Shown piece by piece: positions 47,275-58,667 of a DNA stretch of 64,000 nucleotides. Source of the DNA: Pomphorhynchus laevis (taxonomy: Eukaryota; Acanthocephala; Palaeacanthocephala; Echinorhynchida; Pomphorhynchidae); the NCBI GenBank assembly GCA_012934845.2, contig WNNJ02001104.1, positions 124,001 to 188,000 of the forward strand, written 5' to 3'. Each line of letters starts with the position of its first letter. Positions within the stretch are counted from its first letter, which is position 1. The notes under the pieces were generated by a model that was not told the origin of the DNA, did no database searches, and was given only the letters and a program-made list of their open reading frames with translations. The position numbers and the translations under genes were made by a program.

Positions 47275-47910
47275 TTATAGCATTGTGATGGTGACCTCCT
47301 TTCTCTGACTGTCTGTCAAAAGCTGACAGGCCAGAGTGGAGAATGGCGCGTGGGATTTGGAGGTGCCTGGATATTTGTCACAGGATATTTGTGACAAATA
47401 GATCCCTACTCCTAAAGTAACATCAAGACGGGATTGGTTGGGGAGATTGAGTGGCTCCATAATTATGTAAGTATGGTGACACTTCTAAAACTTCGTCAAG
47501 GCCAATGCTACCAATCCAATCCAAGGCTCTATCCTTCCAGCAGACAAACTTCTCCTTCTTGAATATCTTCCAGAAGGAAGCCTGAGAAGGGTTTAGGTGA
47601 GCAATGCTTGCCATATCCCTGCTCAGCTGGATCTTATATCTAGAGCTCCAATTCTAACAAGAGGGCCTGTCTGGCGGAAACAGAGAGATTGGGTAGATGC
47701 AGCATTTTAGTGAGGACCTTGAGTTTTGTTGGATTGTAATTGTATATGCGAACTTTATAGGTAGTTAAAAGCAACGCGGTAGCTTGCGATGAAATGTTGG
47801 AATTAAATTTGTTCAAACTCTCATTACCAATTCTGGGGAAGAGCTGAATAGCTGCCTGAAAGGTGGCCACTCTGATTGGATCAAAGTGAAACCTCCTTCT
47901 AAGCAATGTA
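47275..47910 (-). pseudogene. LINE ORF2 linker fragments
   Basis: Open pieces follow one another: DPIRVATFQAAIQLFPRIG and NSNISSQATALLLTTYKVRI (47640-47906), then AHLNPSQASFWKIFKKEKFV and CWKDRALDWIGSIGLDEVLE (47423-47614). The content fits the region between endonuclease and RT (SxxFWKxF-type). Frames shift between the pieces. Confidence 0.65.
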
Positions 47911-48595
47911 TCTTCCTCTATCCGTCAGCGAAGAGCATCATGAGATGTGGTCTGATGTTGGCGCGGCTGCTCAGTACAAATGGGTTTCAACAACCACATC
48001 TTATGAATCAGTAATACGTCGAGGAGAAAATTAGTTGTTGAGCAATGAAAGATGGGGGAAGGTGGTTGTGAATAAGATAGTCGTTCCTCGTTATGCGGCT
48101 TGCTGCATTAATCCAACGACCAGTTGTGTCGTTGAAGTCACCAAGTAACATGTTATAACCGCTATCCAATATACGATCCAGGATATCACGGTTCTTGTGA
48201 ATTTCTTCTGAGCCGGATATAGATATTGACTATGCTGATGTGTTTACCGATTTTACAGAGTGATATAGCTAAACAAGATAGGGCTGGACAAAAATAGTTA
48301 AGTAAGAGGATGATCTTAAGGAGCTCTTTACTAGAGTTAAAAGACCTTGATATGAAGAAGAGTGAGGTGGGGTTATGTACGGAGTATAGTAGGTGTAGAT
48401 GTGCTTAGTGGTAAATCGAGGAATGTCCTGGGGAAGCCGGATAGATCGCGTCTTCTAAAGAACTATAACATATGCATCTCTACCAGATAGAAGGCAAGGG
48501 CAGAACACTTCCGAATTTCACTGAAGGATATTCAGTGAAAAACGCTCTTGAATACTTTGCAGTGCATTAAGTTAGCTGAAGTGAGATGTCTCCTA

Positions 48596-49483
48596 CTAGT
48601 CCGAACCGGAGTTGAGAATGTTGCTCTTCTTACATTCAGCCGAACAAGTTAAAGATACTTGCCCACAAGCGTTACCTTCATTTCCCGTCGTGACCCAATC
48701 TGTCAATCTCCAGGGGTTTACATTATGCTTGGCAATTGTTATAGGAAGCACTGTCTTGGAAGAAGGCAGGATAGGTTTCTTGGAAGACGATGTGAATCTC
48801 CTCTTAGAATTCATACTTGAAGAATTTGATTTTGCTCTATTTGAATATTTGGTAACAGGAAGAGAGATTATGGAAGGCTTAGAGGGTGTATTTGCCAAAC
48901 TGGAAATCAGTAATTCAATCGATCGAGTTGTTTCTTGTTGAAGTGTTCTAAAGAAGTTGAACATTTCGTCCATATTAAGACCAGATGAGTTACACACCGA
49001 ATTTGCCGTTAAGGGGAGAGAGTAGACATTATTCTTCACTGTATGTCTTCTTACATAGTTCTTGAATGCTGAACATCTTCTTGAACACGCATGATGTTCA
49101 AGTCCGCAATTCGTGCATTTTGGGGCTAGTTTGCATTGTGTGTCATAGACGGATTCATTAGATCCACACACTCCGCATTAATTCATCCTACCACATGTAG
49201 AGTTCCAGTGTCCCCACATGTGACACTTGTTACAATGTGGAAATGTAAGATTGTCCGTACTTGCAATTGTAAAGTTTAGATTGCAACCCATAAAATGATT
49301 AAATGCTGCATTAGACATGAGATGGGCATTGTCCTCTTCGGTATTTTCGAATGCAATAGGAAGAATTTGATCGTCTTTGTTTTTAATAAATCTAATGTTT
49401 TGAAGGGAATAACGCTTTTGAAGTTCTGCGATATCTTATTCTTGTAGATCAGAGATAATATTAGTAATATTTTCTGACGACAT
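48596..49483 (-). pseudogene. LINE ORF1, gag-like protein with three zinc knuckles
   Basis: ATG at 49483 starts MSSENITNIISDLQE; the frame runs about 295 codons to 48596 with two in-frame stops (after SDLQE and after STCGRMN). Three cysteine clusters follow in the middle: CNKCHMWGHWNSTC, CGVCGSNESVYDTQC and CTNCGLEHHACSRRC. The first and third fit C-x2-C-x4-H-x4-C. The C-terminal part is Ser/Lys-rich. Such ORF1 proteins bind their own RNA. The second half (48596-49171) is fully open. The plus-strand frame 48612-48941 is its shadow. Confidence 0.85.
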
Positions 49484-50094
49484 AATAGTCTTTAATATTA
49501 TAGTTCTTTTATGGGAACAATTTTTTTCAAAGAACTTGCCAAAAGAGGTGGCTAAGTCCCAGGATACGAAGAATATCATGTAGCGGTTATTCATCACTTT
49601 GCAGAGTAAATCATAACTCTATTAATTATATAACTCATTTAGTATTTACAAAATGAATTTTATTTTATTAAATACTCAATAGTATTTAATATTAGAGTTA
49701 TGTATTAATAAATTTTCTCAGAAATTCGTTAAAATACTATTAATTCGCATTGGAAATGTGGGTGTAATGCTAACCCGATTAACGAGTTTCTTAAGCGGAG
49801 CAAGCTCATCCATTTCACGATTTAGAACAGTAAGTTACTAACCTGAATTTCTTCAGTTTACATGAGCAGTTTTGACAGCAGTTAATTTTAAATTAAACAC
49901 TTGTTAGTTTATTTAATTTATTTAATTTATTTGATTTATTTTATTAATTAACAATTATTAATGTCAATTAATAAATAGACAGTGCGTTTGTTATCGATTG
50001 TTATGAATATTATTTGTTTTTAATAGATAAAACTATATTGAATTTTATTTAAGTATTATATAATTCCAAGACCATTTTTTAAGCCTCCATCTTA

Positions 50095-50240
50095 ATTTGA
50101 TCATTCATTAATTGAATGCAAAGCTACCTAAATTATTTTGCCGTTTCTGCCGTCATAGAACGCATATTATGTACGTTCTATCAGGTAGATTTCTATAGCC
50201 CTTGCATCGTCCTCTGACATGAAAGGCGAAGAGTTATTTA
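50095..50240 (-). other. small GC-richer block, possibly coding
   Basis: On the minus strand an excellent acceptor-like tract (CTTCGCCTTTCATGTCAG) precedes an open run, and an ATG gives MSEDDARAIEIYLIERT before a stop. It could be an exon piece or a relic of a transposon. The evidence is too thin to decide. Confidence 0.2.
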
Positions 50241-50817
50241 TTTTTAAATAAGCCTTATTAGGCTTGAAATTTGTCGTTTTTTATTAATAATAAGGAATTA
50301 TTCCTTATTATTTCGCTATATTTAGCATTTCATATGATCTTACCGTAATCGTCAGACTAATAAAATACTTGAATGTTTTCTTCAACTATTACATTAAAAT
50401 TATCAATAAATATATTGATAATCTACTAAATGATAAAAGAATTAATTAGATTACGTTATTAATTGCATTGACGATAAGATCAATTAAAAACGTAGCAACT
50501 AAAAACGTAGTTCAAATATTTCGTTTTTTTTTTGTTTCCTCGATTGCATGTTTTGAACTCACAAAAAATCGATAAGTTGCCTTAACCAAGAAATTAGTAA
50601 TATAAACTGGTTTTCCATTTTAGTTTATTTGCTAGACAATACAGACATCACGAAGGAACATTTTTGCTATTATTCCAACAGACATCACCGGTGGGTTGAA
50701 CTAAGAAAATTGTAATTAAAATGATAGGTATGCAGGATAGCATCCCGGACAATGCAGTTTCTGGCGATCATGATAAAAGGTTTCATATGCTTGTGAAATC
50801 TGATAATCCTTGATTCG

Positions 50818-51020
50818 TAGCCTAGCAGTCCAGAGCGCAAGCCAAGTACAGAGAGCGACAGCTCGAATCTCGGATGAACCTAATTTTGTGAACGAGAAGA
50901 CTTGGTAGTCGCCTGCTGACGAGCCTTACGCTATCAATATGTGGCAGAAAGCGGACGAAACGGAAACGGCTATGGCATGCGGTGCCGTTAGTAGTCAGGG
51001 TGTATGGAATTGAAATCATG
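50818..51020 (+). mobile_element. tRNA-derived SINE-like sequence
   Basis: TAGCCTAGCAGTCC (50818-50831) resembles an RNA polymerase III box A and GCTCGAATCTC (50871-50881) a box B, about 40 bases apart, as in a tRNA head. A G+C-richer body of about 140 bases follows (GTAGTCGCCTGCTGACGAGC, ATGTGGCAGAAAGCGGACGA). A complete cloverleaf does not form. It is most likely a SINE copy rather than a tRNA gene. The minus-strand frame there is not coding. Confidence 0.5.
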
Positions 51021-51151
51021 AAGGAAAGATTCTGTAGCTGGTTCTTAATGCGAAAGTTACTTTGTGTAATCTAACAACTATTATATAAAGAGTTTTATGG
51101 TTCACATTGTTCTCCAGGAGCATACAAGCTTCAGTTTTATAATTGTAGATG

Positions 51152-51492
51152 TTGCCAAAAACCAGAGTTCGATAACATGCAGATCAGACTTCCTTATCAA
51201 TCCTAGACGAGCTGATGGTAGCCGGCATCACTCATCAGTAGGGTGAACTACCATCAGTCGTTTCGGTTGCATTGTGATATATTAAATAGGCATCTCCGAG
51301 AATTTGCTTAATCTCAGAAAAATTGCTTGGTTAGTTTATACCTATGCCACTAAGTAAGAAAATTCTCGAAGATGCCTTTTTAATATATCACAAGGCAATC
51401 GAAACAACTGATGAATTCTGCCGACTACCATTAGGTCGTCTAGGAGTGATAAGGAAGTCTGCTCTACTTGTTATCAAACTCCGGTTTTGGCA
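51152..51492. repeat. foldback element, about 340 bp, with hammerhead-like words
   Basis: Arms of about 150 bases in inverse orientation: TTGCCAAAAACCAGAGTT ... GTGATATATTAAATAGGCAT and the complement ending GGTTTTGGCAA. The minus strand of the left arm contains CCGAAAC, 21 bases and CTGATGA, the same order and near the same spacing as in the two hammerhead repeats, but stem II does not pair well. Arm divergence of perhaps 15% by eye makes it older than the foldback at 42534. Confidence 0.85.
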
Positions 51493-51499
51493 AAATCCT

Positions 51500-54140
51500 T
51501 GATTATATATTTTACTTATATTATGAACACCGAGAAGTGTCGGCTGACACGCATTGAATGTAATTTAAATATTATATACTTGTATATAAAATCAGCAAAA
51601 CATAGAGTTATTTATTTAATACGTTTCAGTACATTTCGTAACTTCTTTAATCTAAAACGAGATATAGTTACATATATTATTAACAATATCATACTCTTCT
51701 AATAAAGTTCTATAGTGTAAGTTGAGATTATATTAAACTGATATTCTATTATTCTTATAATGATTGTATGTCTTACAAATAATATCTCGGTTTTTTAATT
51801 AACAATTTTAATAAAGTGTAAACTTTTCTATTGATTTAAAAGGTTGCTCTGGTAAGCTACATTAATGTATTATATTAATAATAAATTAAATGCTAAAAAA
51901 TTAAAGTGAAAAAATTAGATTTAAAATTTATTTAATTTTTAACGTTTTAATATTGTCTAAATGATTTTTATTGTATAAATGATCACTAGTTAAATTATTT
52001 AAATATAAATATATAAGATGGATTGAAATGTTTGTTGTTAAGTTTAAAAATGTAAAATTTTGTTGTTTTGGTAGGCTATTTATGTATCAATTTAATAATA
52101 ATTTAATAACATTTGTTGTTACAACATTAAAATCCTTTTTTGTATATGTACTTTTAAATGATTTGACAAAAAATCATTTAGACATTAAAAATCAATTATA
52201 TACCATTAAACAAAAAATAAAAAGACTAGAAACAATATTAAACTTAATCTAAGCTTGGTTTAGATGATTTTAGAGAAAGCGACATGAGCGAAAATTAACT
52301 ACTTTTAATGTCGATCACGGCAAATAATGCATTGGCAAATAAGGTCGACAGTTAGAAAACGTTGCTAGTATACGTCATTGAACAAAGCGCTTGAAATTGA
52401 CAAATTATTAAAACTGTATTTAGTTTTAGCATAAGTAACATCAAATTAATTATTTTTCTGTTATTGCTGGAAGTAATGTTATGGAAAATCGACAAGAGAA
52501 ATTCTAGAATGAAGCACCTGAAGTTACAGATGTCGTTATAAAATTACGAAACTTGTAATTACAACGACGGCTTGTTTACAGACATATAATTTAGGGTATT
52601 TATTATTTGCACAGATCAAAAATCATCTAGCAAATGCATAAAAGGTCAATATGAAGACACTTGTAATTCCATACGAGTCACTTGATTTCTCTCTCCCTAT
52701 TTTATGTAAACACAAGCGTTCCAATTTATTAAGATATCACACATGGCAAACAATTAATTTCATGACAATTTAATTATAAAAATATGTATTTTACAATAGC
52801 TGAGTATTTTCACACTCAGCGTTACTTAAATTGTTTTTTTTATAAAACGTTTTAAGCTACGATACTTGAAGACTCTTAATTATGGAAATAATGCTTAGAG
52901 TTTATTGTGAAATGATCTTTAAATAGGGGACTTTTTTTAACTTAAAAACATTTTTAACGTTTATCACATAATGTAATTAACTTCTGTAAAAATGTCAATA
53001 TTAGGATTTCGATGCTATAGTAAGATGCTATACCTCACAATATAGCATTTATAATATTTAATAAATTTTTTAAATTTCTAAAAAAAATAATTGATATTTT
53101 TTATGTAAATTGAATAATTTATTAATTTATTATTATTTATTACTTAACTAATTAATTTTATTAATTTTATTTATTTAATAATTTAAATTAATATTAAGTT
53201 TAAATATTAGATACAGAATAATCACCTAAATTGATTTATTTATCGCTGAATATTATTTATTAATAATATTTATTAATTAATTTAATAGTTTAAATTAATG
53301 TTAAATTTAAATATTAGGAATATATAATTTAAACATAAACTTTTATATAGTTTTAATATTTAAACATTATATTATATAATTAAATAATATATTTAAATAT
53401 AATAAATTGAAATTTAAGCTTATAGCAAATTATACGTAATACTTAATACATAAAGCTTATAATATTTTTATATATTTAGGTATAATACCTATATTAGTTG
53501 TTACTGATCGCGTAGTATAAATAGTGCCTTTTAAAATAAATATAATATGTAATATATTATGAATAATATAGTGCATTTTAAATAAATAGTTATTTTATAT
53601 AGTGCCTTGAAATAGTGCCTTTTAAAATAAATAAAATATGAAAATAATAAATGCTAAGATTGAATTTAAAAATACCAGAAATATTATTTTATATATGCAT
53701 TTAAATATGTGAAACACATTGTGTTTCACATATAATATATGTGAAAAGATATATGTGAGAAATATAATATAGTATATGTGAAAAATATATAATATATATG
53801 TTCGCATATAATATTTGTGTTTAACATTTAAATATGTGAAACACATTTTAAAATATATTGTATATTAAATTTAACATTTCGAGATGTTACTATTTATTAC
53901 TCCAAAATTGTTATTAAATGTTATACTCTTTAATTTATGCGTTATTTCGCACATTACGATTTATCATGAGTTTGCAAAAACTTAGTAAAAATTTATCATT
54001 AGTTAAAACTTTATATATTAAACAATTATTTAACATATTTTACGGATGAGCACAAATTATTATATTTTGATAATAAGCATTCTATGATTGTGGGTGTTTG
54101 AATTGAAATTTATGTAATTAATATTATAAAAAATTGCATT
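51500..54140. other. AT-rich DNA without recognised genes
   Basis: Two small frames (51487-51702 and 52028-52252, plus strand) are AT-driven, without known motifs. ATGTGAAACACA/TGTGTTTCACAT forms a small hairpin at about 53707. The region 53040-53480 is almost pure A+T. Confidence 0.5.
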
Positions 54141-54152
54141 CCATATAAATTA

Positions 54153-54480
54153 AATCAGTTAACTTAGTCTACGTATTTTGTACTACATATAAAAATTATA
54201 AAATACTATACATTTTAATTTTAAGATTTTATATAATTTAGATTTATAAAAAGGAAAAATTTTCAAAAAGAGCAGATTTTTATCAATTGATTAATAAATA
54301 ATTTACAATATTTTTGAATAAGGAATAACGGTCATCTTAAGGAACTCCTATGTTATTCGGTTTCGGCTTCTATTACTCAGCACAACATATCAGCGGGGGC
54401 AAACACATTCTAATGATGTATTTCCTCTGATGAAATTTGAATTTCTAAGTAATTTCTTATTCTAATACAGTGTATATTAT
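54153..54480 (-). repeat. PLE-associated noncoding repeat, diverged copy
   Basis: Boundary motif at 54153 (AATCAGTTAACTTAGTCTAC), tail phrase at 54285 and structured module at 54325-54440 (AAGGAACTCCTATGTTATTC, GGTTTCGGCTTC, AACATATCAGCGGGGGCAAA). The two crossing stems remain possible through wobble pairs (TATGTT/AACATA; GCTTC/GGGGGC). It ends in CTGATGAAATTTG and TCTTATTCTAATACAGTGTA. Confidence 0.7.
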
Positions 54481-54588
54481 TTGCATTAGTATATATATGT
54501 ATTTTTCATATTATTAAATATGATAATAATGAAATAAATTTTTTATATTATGTATATAAAAAATTTGTTCTTCAAAAAGCATTTTTGC

Positions 54589-54602
54589 GTTGTCATAGTA
54601 AC
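54589..54602 (+). promoter_or_regulatory. RFX X-box-like site
   Basis: GTTGTCATAGTAAC differs at one position from the symmetric X-box GTTRCCATRGYAAC bound by RFX factors, which drive ciliary genes in animals. It lies about 95 bases before the ATG of the small ORF at 54697, the usual distance in nematodes. One 14-base match can arise by chance. Confidence 0.4.
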
Positions 54603-54696
54603 AAATTAGGTGTCAGGTAAGTGCCGTCTAATAGTTAGCAACAGCAAAGTCTAACATTCGACATGAGAAAATTAAATTACAATCGAGAGTAAAGAA

Positions 54697-54840
54697 ATGA
54701 TCACAAAAGAAGCGGTTGAATATCGATATTTTATATTGACAGTAACATGTATTTCAATTGTTGGTATTTTAGCATTATTGTACATATCTATTGATTTATA
54801 TATAAATCGAGATCGGATAAAATTTCGATTCGGCCAATAG
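54697..54840 (+). CDS. possible single-pass membrane microprotein (47 aa)
   Basis: ATG (AAAGAAATGA context) to TAG. The first half reads MITKEAVEYRYFILTVTCIS and the second IVGILALLYISIDLYINRDR, IKFRFGQ. A polar N-terminus, one hydrophobic segment of about 22 residues (positions 12-34) and a basic, aromatic C-terminus make a plausible type of small membrane protein. The 5' side is G+C-richer than its surroundings and holds an RFX-like site and a perfect donor-like CAG|GTAAGT at about 54624, so the transcript may also be spliced. I do not recognise a family. It may be a chance ORF. Confidence 0.4.
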   Translation: MITKEAVEYRYFILTVTCISIVGILALLYISIDLYINRDRIKFRFGQ

Positions 54841-54849
54841 CCTCAAGAC

Positions 54850-56210
54850 GTAGAATATAACCTAATACAATCAAAGTGTGAAAACTGCAGTAAGCAAATA
54901 AATGCAATGTATCAGGGTAAAAAAATTCTACCGTTGCAAATATGAGCATATTAAATATGTAATTAAAGTTGATGACCTATCTCATGTAATTTAAGTACTG
55001 GATGACAAGCGAGATCTAGATTTAAATCTAGCTTGGATCTTAGTGAAATAAAATTGGAGTTCTGTTTCAAGATTATTTTTTATACCTATCTAAAATTGAT
55101 TGGATTTTAGTTATGAATTAAAGTACAAAGTTTTTACTGTTTTAGTATAAAATTTATATAATTAATATTATATAAAATTATATACTAATTTATTTATAAG
55201 TTTTGTTAATTTATATTATATTTTATATTTTATTATAATTCAACAACAAAGAAATATCGATTATTTTGATCAGTATTTTTATAATAATATTATAATAATA
55301 CTTGGTACGTTATGGCATTGATAACGCTACATCAATAACATTAATATACATAAGCGCAATAATTTTATAAATTAAATAATATTCTATAAAAATACTATCT
55401 TTAATATTTTAAAAAATATTAATAATTAAGTATGATATTTAATCATCAATTATACGATGTTTTAACTTGAACCAAATTAATTGTATATATGATTAAAAGT
55501 CATCATTGTTAGTTATTTATTATCTTTCATATTTTTATATTTGTTATCTCACAAATAGTAAATACAATTCTAGATGTATTGTTACTATTTCGGAATTATT
55601 GCTTTTTAAACGAGTTAACAGCTTTGTATATATTATTTAAGTAATAGTAGGATATTAAGATTTTTTAATTATATTTTTATAAAAGAAATAATAATCTATC
55701 ATACTGATTTGCCAACTGATAGCGAAAAATATTTAGGTGTCTTCAGAAAGCAAATCTTCACTATTTTCTTTTAAACAATCACAACTATTCACTTATTATT
55801 AAACTATTATAAAACATTTAAAAATATTATAAACAAAATTGTAATGCATTTATTCCAGAATGAATTAGGCAATAAATATATTATTTATATATTACTAATT
55901 TATACAGTATTATAAATTATTATTTATATATTTGTATATAAAAAATAAATGTTATATAAATTAATATTATAATAAATATACAAATCACAAATACTTCAGA
56001 AAAATAAAAGATAGTATAAATATATATATTTATAAAAATAAATATATTATTTATATATAACCATTTATAATTTATTTATTACTAATTTATATAGTATAAT
56101 AAATTGTTATTTTTTGTATAATAAATAAATATTATATAAATTAATATTATAATAAATACTATAATAAATAACTAAATTAATATTATACAAATCACAAATG
56201 TTTTAGAAAA
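54850..56210. other. AT-rich DNA
   Basis: No gene seen. CTAGATTTAAATCTAG at about 55018 is a 16-bp palindrome. 55870-56200 contains two similar ATTTATATATTACTAATTTA blocks, a local AT-rich duplication. Confidence 0.5.
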
Positions 56211-56222
56211 ATAAATGAAATC

Positions 56223-56600
56223 AAATCACCTAACTGAGTCTACGTATTTAATATAATTATAAACTAAACAAAACATAATGATGCTAAATTCAAAATTTAA
56301 TAATTAAATAATAAAATTAATAATTGTTTTTAGATTTTCTATAATTTAAATTCAAGTTAAAATAAAAAATTGAAATTTAAAATAAACGTCATTTTTATGA
56401 ATTGACTAATAAATAACAGACGTTGTATCAGAATAAGAATTAGAGGTCATCAGGAGGAACTGCTATGCTATCAGGTTTCGGCCCCTAACTCCTCTACCCA
56501 ACATAGCAGCGGGGCCAAATACATGCTAATGATGTATTTTCTCTGATAAAATCTATCTAAGTATCTTATTCTAATACAAAGTATATTATTTATTATCCAT
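56223..56600 (-). repeat. PLE-associated noncoding repeat, best copy
   Basis: Nearly identical to 32321-32700. It starts at AATCACCTAACTGAGTCTAC and ends where the RT tail of the minus-strand PLE begins (TTATTATCCATCCATAAAAA at 56590). On the coding strand it therefore lies directly 3' of the RT ORF, the place of a pseudo-LTR in Penelope-like elements. Confidence 0.85.
56460..56539 (-). ncRNA. structured module with crossing stems (copy 2)
   Basis: CTGCTATG (56460-56467) pairs with CATAGCAG (56502-56509); GGCCCC (56480-56485) pairs with GGGGCC (56511-56516); the stems cross. The hairpin AAATACAT/ATGTATTT follows at 56517-56539. On the minus strand the words GAAAC and CTGATGA also occur, 21 bases apart, and TTAGGGG/CCTCTAA beside them can pair, but there is no room for stem I. 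I therefore do not call a hammerhead. The role could be a self-cleaving or an RT-binding structure; both are guesses. Confidence 0.6.
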
Positions 56601-57210
56601 CCATAAAAATTTGCCACTTAAGAGTTTAAATTTATTCTTTATATTATTGTGTTGATTTATATATTTTACTATTTTCTGCTTGATGTTATTTTTATAGTAA
56701 CCTAGTTTAAAATATGTATCTATTAAATTATTTAAATGATTTTGAAGAAAGCCAATATCATTACATATTGTTGCAATTCTTAAAATTTCATTATTTAATG
56801 TAGTATATTTTATATTATATGGTATGCATGAATGCTCATGCAAAAAATGTTTCTTGCAAATTTAAATATGTCATCTTTACGAAATAAATTAATAGTAGTT
56901 TTAGTTAATGTTAATTTAATGTTCATATCTAGATATACACCTTCTTTATCATTAATATTGGTTTTGTTAAGAATAAGGCTTTCTGGATAAATGTGCTCAC
57001 TAATTGAATAAAAATTATTAGAATTAAATACACATATATCATCAATGTATCGAAACATATATTTCATATATCTACATTGTTTAGATTTAGTTTTTACACA
57101 GTTAATGAACAAATTCATATTCTATAAAGCTTAAAAACAAGTCAGCTATAATTGGGCTACTATTACCACCCATTGAAACACCGATATCAAATCGCATTTT
57201 GATATCTGCT
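56586..57210 (-). pseudogene. Penelope-like RT, best-preserved fragment
   Basis: On the minus strand there is a GGNSSPIIADL segment near 57170, then a frame (56810-57118) with MKYMFRYIDDICVFNSNNFY, SISEHIYPESLILNKTNIND, GVYLDMNIKLTLTKTTINLF and RKDDIFKFARNIF, then a second frame (56586-56843) with HEHSCIPYNIKYTTLNNEIL and NHLNNLIDTYFKLGYYKNNI. YIDD is the catalytic box. The overall order matches a widespread invertebrate RT family; I call it Penelope-like (perhaps Naiad-type) with moderate trust. The N-terminal part and any GIY-YIG endonuclease are absent. It is a broken fossil, but younger than the other copies here. Confidence 0.75.
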
Positions 57211-57599
57211 GATGCCATAGCTAAGAAAATTTCATTTTCATAAAAAAATATATTTATCTGAGGCTAATAGTGTCAGCTACCGAAAATGTAACGCAGTTAT
57301 TTTTTCGTTGTATGAAATATCATCAATGTTTGCTGACAGGTAGCCGTATTTATCATAGATTAGATACGGACAAGCATATCTAAGTTTAATTTTAAGAACA
57401 TTAAGGCAAATTTTGAAATTCATTTTATTATAGTTATATTAAGTAGTACACTTTCAAATAAATATAAAATATAATCGTTTGTCGATTTCACATTTAACAA
57501 ACAAAATATTGCATTTTATAGAAAATGTTTCTAATTACACCTAGTCAAGCATCATGTTGTGAATAAGTTAATTTCAAAATACTACAGGTAATTGCATAT

Positions 57600-57830
57600 A
57601 AATTAAAACATGCGAATTACAAAAATTATTGAGATCACACGATTAACTTTCGAGGACGCTTTTCTTCACACTATGGGGCTCGTTCAGTTGCAAGGCGCAG
57701 GGAGTGTCACTGTATTCGAATTTTATAGTAAATGTATTACTCTAGTAGCGAGACTGATACTTGCAAAGTTGGTCGCTGTGGTTTTGCAGCAGCGTGCGTT
57801 ACATCTATTACATTAAACCGAATAAGCGCC
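57600..57830. other. GC-richer island with a 68-codon frame
   Basis: The plus strand has ATG at 57610 and an open frame to TAA at 57816 (MRITKIIEITRLTFEDAFLH, TMGLVQLQGAGSVTVFEFYS, ...). The minus strand has an exon-like stretch (AATGTAATAG|AT GTA ACG CAC ... TTGCAA|GTATCA). ACACTCGATCGAGTGT, a 16-bp palindrome, follows at about 57872. It could be a promoter or exon region; neither reading is convincing alone. Confidence 0.25.
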
Positions 57831-58474
57831 GCAGTCATGCATAATTAAAAATACCTGTCTACGTTTTAGTAACACTCGATCGAGTGTATGGCTGAAATAG
57901 AAGTGTAACAAAAGTCATTCAAATTCGGGATGACTAGGTGGTATAAAATTTATTATCCGTATTTTGAAATGTAAATTGGACGTACGAGTATCCATGTCTT
58001 TTTATTTTGTAATTCACAAATTTAAGCGACCTTCAATGACTATCGCTCAATTATAAAATTAAAAACTACAAATTAAAATACCTTTATGCATTAAATTTTG
58101 CTTGACGGTGAGAGCAACTGCAGATATTTTTGTACTCAACAAAAATACAGCAATGGTTGTATGTGATTACCATGTTTTTTAGATTTTGTTAGACAGCGCT
58201 ATTGTCATTGCATGTAGGTGTCTTGTTAAATTACAAAAATATCTACACAATACCGTACCGGCGAAGCAAACATAACACATAGCGTGCTCTATAGAAATGG
58301 ACAGTGCCTTCATAAAGAATAATCAACAAAATATTTACGCACGTTATCAAAATATTTATAATTTTGGATAGTAGTACAGTGCAATGTAAACAAAATTATT
58401 AAATATGATAACTGCACACTCAATCATTGCGTGATTCAGGACAAAACAACAGTTTTTGAATTGCTTCTTCTAAA

Positions 58475-58618
58475 CTATAAACACTCAGTGTAACCAAATG
58501 TTATAAGGGTCATCCTCTTTATCATTATTTGTGAAGCAAAAATTGGAGTTACAAAATCTCTATTGTCTGCAATATCGATATATTGTGTTGATTTGCGTTC
58601 CTCACTTAAATTTGTGAA
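58475..58618 (-). CDS. candidate host exon
   Basis: After TAATCTTCAG an open frame reads FTNLSEERKSTQYIDIADNR, then DFVTPIFASQIMIKRMTLIT, then FGYTECL and TAG at 58477-58475. The composition is protein-like for DNA this AT-rich. The exon may end earlier at a weak donor (CATTTG|GTTACA). It is on the same strand as the spectrin-like gene and 15 kb upstream of its first exon, so it could belong to that gene (phase 0 in) or to another. No family recognised. Confidence 0.35.
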   Translation of the reverse strand, partial: FTNLSEERKSTQYIDIADNRDFVTPIFASQIMIKRMTLITFGYTECL

Positions 58619-58667
58619 CTGAAGATTATTTATTTACATTAGATATTACATTAGATATTTATTATTA

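Larger units (their letters stand above)
46990..49530 (-). mobile_element. LINE with zinc-knuckle ORF1 (I/Jockey-like), decayed
   Basis: Reading on the minus strand from about 49530 there is a short leader, ORF1 with CCHC zinc knuckles, then remnants of an APE endonuclease (LLGDFNDTTGRWINAASRIT near 48120), a linker region (47400-47910) and the start of an RT (ISIYEKALARKMREHLSKRN, IPPGFHG near 47190). The RT core is cut off at about 46990. G+C is higher than in the host DNA. It lies upstream of the host gene's first recognised exon, in the same orientation. Confidence 0.8.

Noticed and set aside
52028-52252. Plus-strand frame of 74 codons with a helical C-terminus
   Set aside because: Composition (F, I, K, N, L) is what random AT-rich DNA yields; no motif, no supporting context.
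53622-53846. Minus-strand frame of 74 codons
   Set aside because: Consists of reiterated TATGTGAAA-type words; low complexity.
56460-56539. Hammerhead, HDV-like or twister ribozyme in the PLE module
   Set aside because: GAAAC and CTGATGA are present on the minus strand, but only four bases would be left for stem I. HDV-type P3 and P1.1 pairs and twister core words are not found. I kept only the crossing-stem observation.
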